Shown one piece after another: positions 57,965 to 64,000 of a stretch of DNA of 64,000 nucleotides. The number at the start of each line of letters is the position of its first letter. Position 1 is the stretch's first letter. The stretch is from Mesostigma viride. Lineage: Eukaryota > Streptophyta > Mesostigmatophyceae > Mesostigmatales > Mesostigmataceae. The notes beneath the pieces were generated by a model. The model was not told the origin of the DNA, made no database searches, and saw only the letters and a list, made by a program, of their open reading frames with translations. Position numbers and translations under genes: made by a program. Where the stretch lies: NCBI GenBank assembly GCA_009746045.1, contig RPFO01001819.1, forward strand, positions 1-64,000, given 5' to 3'.

Positions 57965-60447
57965 TGTTACGTCCCAGCCCAGACACTCCTAGCCTGGGCT
58001 ACGTAGCGAAAGACCCTCCTTGCCGGAATTAGGAATAATCCAAGATGGCCTAATGTAAGTTGCGCTTCACGACGAGAGTCGTGAGATATCTGGCATCACG
58101 GCTTAATGCCAAGCTAATTGTACACACTTATAATGGCTAGCAAGACCAATTACAAATGGATAATTGCCCCGGGCTCAATGTGTAGGCGTATTCGCACTTA
58201 TCATTCATTAAGGGGAGGGTCCCATAGAAATATATCAAAACTTACCCCCCCTAATAACTACAGAAATGCAACTGACAACCACTGAATGATGTTTGGGGAC
58301 CATAAACATGATGTTTGGGCATGCATACCACCACTTGTTGGGGGTACTACCCCCAGCCATACACCGGCTATGAGCTAAAAATAGAAAAAAACGCTGTCCG
58401 GGGCACATCTTGCCCAGAACAGTGGGATAACCAGTTGCATGAAAAAAGTAATACCCATATAAAAATGTCATGGGACATGGTTTCTACCTAATTGGATCAA
58501 CAAAATCAGCACATCCCTTTGAGTTATTAATTTTTGGGCCAAAAATACGCTTTTTAAGGCGGGGCGTCCCCATACACACTCATAACACATCAATTAGGCC
58601 TAAAAAGTAATAGTCAAATTCTGTCATGACCATAGAAGGCACTGTCAAAGTTTGGTGGCATTCTGAGCTCAGCTGTAGCAGTTATTAATTTTGGCAGTTG
58701 GCCACCTGTGCAGACGCTAAGGAAGGCATTAGTGAGTATTAAGGCACACTAACACTTCCTATGCCATCCAAAAGGCTCCTGACCATGCCCAATTCGACCA
58801 CAATGTACAAGGAGGTGGCTGGGCACGTCATGTGCCCTTGCCTTACCTCGACACGGGCAACCTGTTGCGTGTGTGCACAACAATGAGGCAGGTAGCTCTA
58901 CATGCCTAGCCAACACTTCTAAAGCATATTCCAGGCTTATGGTGTGGGCATCATCCCAAAACCAAGCTCAAACACACCCTAGAAAGCCATATCCACTAAT
59001 TGCCCAACAAGGGTAACAACAGACAGTCCACAGAGAAAGCAGAATTATCATACATGCTGATTGCCAAGGCTTCTTACCATGGTTACCTTGCCTTGCTAGC
59101 ATATGAATTAGGGCTCTCCCATTTTTATAGTGGGAGAAAGGCCAACAAGACAACGATAACCCCTACCTACGTGCAGTTCCACCCATGCAGTATGCCCCTT
59201 AGAAAAACCACTGCCACCTTTCTTTCCAGCGCAATTGTTTGCCAAGAAACAAACTCAAGCTTGTGAGCCTCTAACCACAATGAAGCCTCTGCTAAGAAAG
59301 GCCGCGTCAATATTCACACAAAACTGAGTGCTGTTAGCAATCTCCTTCCAAGAAACCACTCAGCAAATCCCTGACAACTTGACGATATGCCACGGTAACG
59401 CTTGGACACATCCCAGCCATGCAACGTACATAAAAACCACTGAAAGGTGCCAGGAATCTGGCGATGCGCAGCACGGAATGGCATTATACCTGGCGCTAAC
59501 TGCACGGAAAGAAGCCGAAAACTTGCGTTGATAACCCATAAAGGAAGCGAAACATTCATAGGGTCACGTTGATCACACGATCGTACCATTACCGGCATTG
59601 TCCTTCGCCCAGCGGCGCAAGAAAGAACAACCTTCCATGGAATAATAAGACGCGCCTCCCGCGAGCCTGGAGAGTGTCTTACCGATCATGACGGAAATCT
59701 TGCCGAAACCCAGCAAATTTTTTAAAGCTTTACCAATAACGATTTAAACGCATCCTTGACGCTAGGTAAAGCCCATAAAACCTGACAATCACCGCCGCCA
59801 GCGTGCATTCTAATTTATTCCTCTCGACGAAAACATCAGATTGGACCCCCGTGGCGATGGTCATCAATAAAATCATCGACACTGCAAGAAACGCGAACTC
59901 CGCTACGAAGTGGTATCATTTACTCATCGTCTTTAAGATTCGCTCAGTTTCTCTGCATTCCGCGAGCTATCTTTTTCTACTCTGCCTGAAAGCACGTCGC
60001 CATGGCCAGCTCCGGTAGGGGTGCGCGCCCCGTGCACCACTTTTTCACGGTACGGACGGGTACCGCGAATTTTTCGGCGCCAAAATATTCGCGCCGGGAC
60101 CGTCCCCTTAAACCAAGAGGACGAGACTCTCGTCCTCGGACCAATTTAACCTAGGTTGATTGCGGCGCAGATACACGCCAATTTCCCTAGAACAATCCAA
60201 GCCAAACATTCCACGTAAGATCCGGGCCGACATCGACCCTCAACTATAGGATCCACGCCTAGAACTACGGACGGACTCAGAACGGCGCGGCGCCACGGCA
60301 CCGGCACCTAAAAGGGCAACCTAGGACCAAAATAACTAGTCCAATTCACACAATGGCCAAGGTCCATAAAACCCAAATACAATAGACCAAACAGCCTTAG
60401 TAATTTATTCCATTGTTACGTCCGACCAAAAGGGCTGGGACGTAACA
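57965..60447 (-). repeat. 5' LTR of element 2, split by element C
   Basis: Pieces 57965-58211 and 60112-60447 make a 583-bp LTR when the insert and its duplicated TTAA are removed. Ends TGTTACGTCCC/GGGACGTAACA. The right border is followed by CCTAA. Confidence 0.93.
58212..60107. mobile_element. Non-autonomous piggyBac-type element C (1.9 kb)
   Basis: Flanked by TTAA (58208-58211, 60108-60111). Ends GGGGAGGGTCCC and (reverse complement) GGGGACGGTCCC match at 11 of 12 bases. It occupies exactly the LTR TTAA that element B occupies in the other LTR, but is unrelated in sequence to A, B or D. No transposase; no recognisable gene. Confidence 0.87.
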
Positions 60448-60570
60448 CCTAATTAATCAATAATACTCCGTGGCATGCCCATGCGCATGACACGCAAGTA
60501 CGTATACTTCTTGCTCACTTATTGCTGTGCTGTGGTAGCGTGTAGTAAAGTTATGTTCCTTGATGAGATA

Positions 60571-60871
60571 TTAAATTAAATTAAATTAAATTAAATTAAA
60601 TTAAATTGAATTAAATTACATTACATTACATTACATTACATTACATTACATTACATTACATTACATTACATTACATTAAATTAAATTAAATTAAATTAAA
60701 TTAAATTAAATTAAATTAAATTAAATTAAATTAAATTAAATTAAATTAAATCAAATCATAGTCCGCTGACCCATTTTAAACACTTTCTTACCCCTGAAAA
60801 TGAAAAAAATCATAACTCACAAGCCACAACTCCAAATACTTTAAATTAAATTAAATTAAATTAAATCAAAT
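60571..60871. repeat. Pentanucleotide array (TTAAA)n/(TTACA)n
   Basis: TTAAA repeats (60571-60615), switching to TTACA (60616-60676) and back to TTAAA (to about 60755), with a second short TTAAA run at 60841-60871. Confidence 0.97.
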
Positions 60872-61019
60872 CAGTTATAACATGACTCCGTTGGAAGATC
60901 ATGTAGCACATAATTCTTGCTGGATGGGTGCAGGTGGGCGAAGCCGCGTAGTCGAACTAAGCTAACTCTAAGCTATCTAGTCTAGAAAATCCTAACTACA
61001 CTACTCAGCAAAGCGCCCC

Positions 61020-61791
61020 TTCCGCTTGGGGGGAGGGGGCTTGCCCACAGGGGCTGGCGTGTGAGCCCGGACAATTCTGCCACCTCTTCTTGTTCTGCAT
61101 AGCATGCAGTCCAAAGAAGAGAGAGGGAGTGAATGCGGTGTTCAAACTGAGCTGGGACCACTATGTAGGTCAGCCAGCAACATCTGGATGTAGTTCATGG
61201 CAGGTTTACCCAGCTTTCTAGGATTCAATGTTGTCCTTGGGGCGCGGCCAGGCCAGGTCAGAATGTGCTGCCCTCGTTCGCCAAGCCGTTGGGGGCCGGC
61301 CAGACCAAGGGCGGTATCTACCTGAGTAACCTAACTGGTGCGAGCAAGATGTCCTACAAATGCTATCCTACGCTGCCTATAATATGTAATCTCGTCCGAA
61401 ATGCGAGGCATACCCCAGGATACAAAGACTCTATAATGACCTATGCGTGGAAAACCCTACATTCAGGACCTGTCAGAGCATCCTGTAAACCGTGCCGTCT
61501 AGCTTGTGCGGCCAGTGTGTCCGTGAGTGTCCATGCCCCGGCGCCATACGTAAGCAGCGTGAGGACGAGGACCTTGAAGAGCATGCGCTTGTGGTGCTCG
61601 CCCATGCCCTTCGAGCGCCAGTAGGTGTTGAGCGAACGAAGCCTAGCCCAGGCTAGGCCGATGCGGATGTCCACATCGACCGCGGTGTCGGGGAGCATGC
61701 TCCCTAACAGTTTGAAGCGATCACGGAACGGGACCTCCGTCCCGTCTAGCAGCCGCGGCAGGGGCGGGCGACTGGAAGCCCCAATCACCAT
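61020..61791 (-). pseudogene. LINE (non-LTR retrotransposon) RT 3'-end relic
   Basis: The minus strand from 61791 reads PFRDRFKLLGSMLPD, then IRIGLAWARLRSLNTYW, then KVLVLTLLTYGAGAWTLTD. This is the conserved tail of non-LTR reverse transcriptases (FKYLG..., Yg.~tW.L). After a stop near 61441 another frame gives MPRISDEITYYRQRRIAFVG and HLAR, the GH(V/L)AR motif typical further downstream, then a TAG. RTTLNPRKLGKPAMNYIQML follows, and possibly a final piece IVRAHTPAPVGKPPPPKRKG RFAE to 61020. Catalytic RT motifs are absent. It is a 5'-truncated, decayed copy. Confidence 0.75.
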
Positions 61792-64000
61792 CGCCTCAGA
61801 TGAGATAATTTGATGAGAAGAAGATTGATGAGATATACCAACAACTTATTCATCCAATCAAGCGATGCATACTACCAAATATGTTACTTATTCAGGACGC
61901 ATTTACCGACAACGATAAAGGTTTTTTTTTTCCGAATAATGTACTGCACACGCACACGAGTTGAGCACCACGGCCTTCGAGCAACTGTTCAAGCCATCCT
62001 AATTCCCATCGGCTTCTTGGGGTGATATCCAGAGCTCTGAGAAATAGTAGGCGCAGTGCTCAGCCGGCCGGCATGCACGCGTATCGATCCCCGATACATG
62101 GGATATTTTCCCCTCCCTGGATGAAGGCCACGAGCCACGAGGTAGCCATGGCTGACGGCGGAGCTCATAACTTTCACGTTTGAGCACCGAATTTAGCCGT
62201 GAATATCACAATCGATGCGTCTTTCTACGACGCACATGCTGATATAATTTTCCGAAGCTATTACGCAATATATACGATGAGCAAACGCCTCTCGACGCAA
62301 CGCAGCCGGCCTGGTGGCTGCGTTCGGCAATGAAAATACGTCTGCGGCCTCGGCAACGGTGACACTAGTCGTGCACTGGTGCTCGCCCAGCCTCCCGGGC
62401 TTGCCTCGCCATCTGCATCGCCTGAACCTAACTAAGCGCAGTCGCTCTGCTGAGCCGCCCTGGGAAGAGATCACCTTTGACATCAACGCCTCCAGCTACT
62501 GGCAACGCAGCCCAGGAGCCTTCATGGACGACGTGTTTTTCGACACGCACGCCTCGCTCCTAGCCCTGTCGGTGCACCTCACGTCCCATAACCGCGGCCG
62601 CTGGCCTGGTGATGGCCAGCTTCAATGCCGACCCCGCCGAGGCTCTCCCAATCGTTCACCGCATGAATCGCCCCAAGCTCCAACGCTACGCCCTCTGCTC
62701 CCTCCTTGGACGCTCCGAAACCGCGATCTGGACTCCCTCACCGCCCCGCCCCACCTTCCCCACCGAAGCCACCATCCCGCACCCTTAAATGGTACTGGTA
62801 CCTATTTCTAGTTACCAGTTTTACTGGTAACTAGAAATAGGTACCAGTTTTAGAACCGAGCTGGCGCGAATGCCAGAAGTAGTATCCATGATATTATTAG
62901 ATCTGCTGCTAGATCTAGATGTGTACTACAGCTTGCAACCGGACATCACTATATTTGGACAAGTGTACAGGGAGGTATGAAGTACCAAAGTACAGGGGGT
63001 ACCCAGTAAAATGGGACGAAACGTGGATGTAAAATATTGACGTGTATGCAAATTCGAGGCTATGGCGGTGCAGAAAATTGATTGGTGTAGGAGCATCGAT
63101 GCGTGGATCCGTTCCAAATTTTGTAGGCATAATTTGTACGTTATAAAAATGCTGTAGCCGCAGTCACGCAACATCTAATGATGCGCGCAGTTTTCTCGGG
63201 CTGGATTTTATTGCGGCAGGGCGCGTTTTTTGCCTGGGCGGTGATGATGGAGCTAGATCTTGTTGTTTGACGTCGTATCATGGGGTGTTTCGCCACGAAT
63301 AGTTTTTATATATTGTGTTTCGCATATTCCATTAGCGCTCATTGGCCGGGAAAGTCGCGAGGCACCTTCTTGCCTCCGGCGTGCTAACTCCCGCAAGACC
63401 CATAATTTGCGGTTTCGACCTGGCGCAGTTTAGTATCCCAGCGTCGGCCATCGACAAGGTAAAGCTGTTCTATCGTTCGGTAAGTAATCTTGGACCTGTA
63501 ATAAAAAATTTGATAGGCTTAAAGTCACTATTTTACTACTCTATGGATTGGTCAATGGTGGTTGTTGCACACAACCACTGCGATCAGTTTTTCATCCGTT
63601 TTCTTCATGATTAGCCGTGTTTACACCAAATATACGAAAATAACGATTGATATAACATTTAGAAAAGTGGTTTATGGTATCACGATGGTTTTTACTGCCT
63701 AAGAACTTCAAGACAGTTGGTATTCTGACCTGTTTTAGGTTGGCCTTTTTGCTTTGCTAGTATGGGAAGCCTGCGCCATTGTGCAGTCACTCCATGTAAC
63801 AAGCATGGAAGCCCCAGTGCCTTGCTGGCATAAAATACAATGTCAGTGCATTGTCTCTATATTCTTTCACTTCGGCCATGCACGTGGAGGTCGTTTCTAA
63901 TGTTTTGGATGCATGTGTAACACAGCCCCTTGCACCCCCTTGCTACATGTGCACTTGGGCCTTGGTGGCATAGTGTCATACTTACTATTAGCCCTTGCTA
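61792..64000. other. No recognised gene; weak open frames only
   Basis: A plus-strand frame of 165 codons (62314-62811) has low-complexity Pro/His/Leu-rich sequence and ends inside a hairpin. A 90-codon frame (63342-63614) starts LLASGVLTPARPIICGFDLA and may be one exon with a GTAAAG donor near 63460. Neither has a known domain. Confidence 0.3.
62794..62848. other. Perfect 26-bp inverted repeat with 3-nt loop
   Basis: The arm beginning ACTGGTACCTATTTC at 62794 is exactly reverse-complemented after a TTT loop (62820-62822), ending TAGGTACCAGT at 62848. It lies at the end of the 62314 open frame. It could be a transcription-end or small-RNA precursor-like hairpin, or a tiny foldback element. 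Confidence 0.9.

Larger units (their letters stand above)
38146..60447 (-). mobile_element. Ty3/gypsy chromovirus, copy 2 (element 2), full length with nested insertions
   Basis: Both outer ends are TGTTACGTCCC/GGGACGTAACA and are flanked by the same 5 bp, CCTAA (38141-38145 and 60448-60452), a canonical target duplication, so this is one complete insertion. Order on the minus strand: 5' LTR 60447-57965, primer site, leader repeats, ORF0 57216-56875, gag 56744-54481, pol 54848-49032, ORF3 49003-46463, polypurine tract, 3' LTR 42518-38146. After removing five inserts (A 38288-39986, B 40096-42178, D 42589-46308, hAT 49334-50640, C 58212-60107) and their target duplications, each LTR is 583 bp. 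gag and pol carry a few point lesions; ORF0 and ORF3 are open. Confidence 0.95.

Noticed and set aside
60571-60755. Telomeric or centromeric repeat
   Set aside because: Simple A/T pentamer microsatellite of under 200 bp in the middle of unrelated sequence.

Overview
The window is nuclear DNA of a eukaryote, most likely a green alga or a similar GC-rich protist. The clues are GT-AG introns, (CAG)n tracts, long minisatellites, a coiled-coil gene resembling centrosome/cilium proteins, and a dense load of eukaryotic transposable elements. No bacterial operons, CRISPR arrays, rRNA or tRNA genes were seen. The species cannot be named from the sequence alone.

Layout. (1) 1-9.6 kb: two head-to-head genes. 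A leftward gene with a DUF7869/RNase H-like transposase-type domain (2995 to the left edge) faces a rightward spliced gene with a cysteine-rich N-terminus and a huge Gln/Ala repeat (4680-7388). A 149-bp higher-order minisatellite lies between them, and a GC-rich minisatellite fills the left edge. (2) 9.6-23.1 kb: an unusual TTCTCA/TGAGAA-rich block, then a leftward Ty3/gypsy chromovirus copy (element 1, 9940-22636) with a truncated 3' LTR, many frameshifts and a hAT insertion in pol, followed by a partial LTR. (3) 23.1-38.1 kb: mostly non-coding sequence with one spliced coiled-coil host-like gene (visible exons 25836-30257), interleaved repeats, an eroded coding region (33.7-37.0 kb) and a 247-bp palindrome. 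(4) 38146-60447: a second, full-length chromovirus copy (element 2) flanked by a perfect 5-bp target duplication CCTAA and loaded with nested insertions. These are three piggyBac-type non-autonomous elements in its LTRs, a 3.7-kb piggyBac carrying a transposase gene between the 3' LTR and ORF3, and a 1.3-kb hAT-like element in the chromodomain end of pol. (5) 60.5-64 kb: a pentanucleotide array, a LINE 3'-end relic and a perfect 26-bp hairpin.

The most distinctive system is the chromovirus family. Both copies share an unusual plan: LTR, primer site, repeat-rich leader, a small ORF0 that looks like an RNase H1 hybrid-binding (viroplasmin) domain, gag with a polyQ tract and CCHC knuckle, protease-RT-RNase H-integrase-chromodomain, then a large ORF3 (about 850 residues) of unknown function. 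ORF3 begins without an ATG in the +1 frame relative to pol; then come the polypurine tract and LTR. ORF0 is open in both copies and ORF3 is unbroken in element 2, while gag-pol has decayed in both. A second theme is repeated use of one TTAA site inside the LTR by unrelated piggyBac-type insertions.
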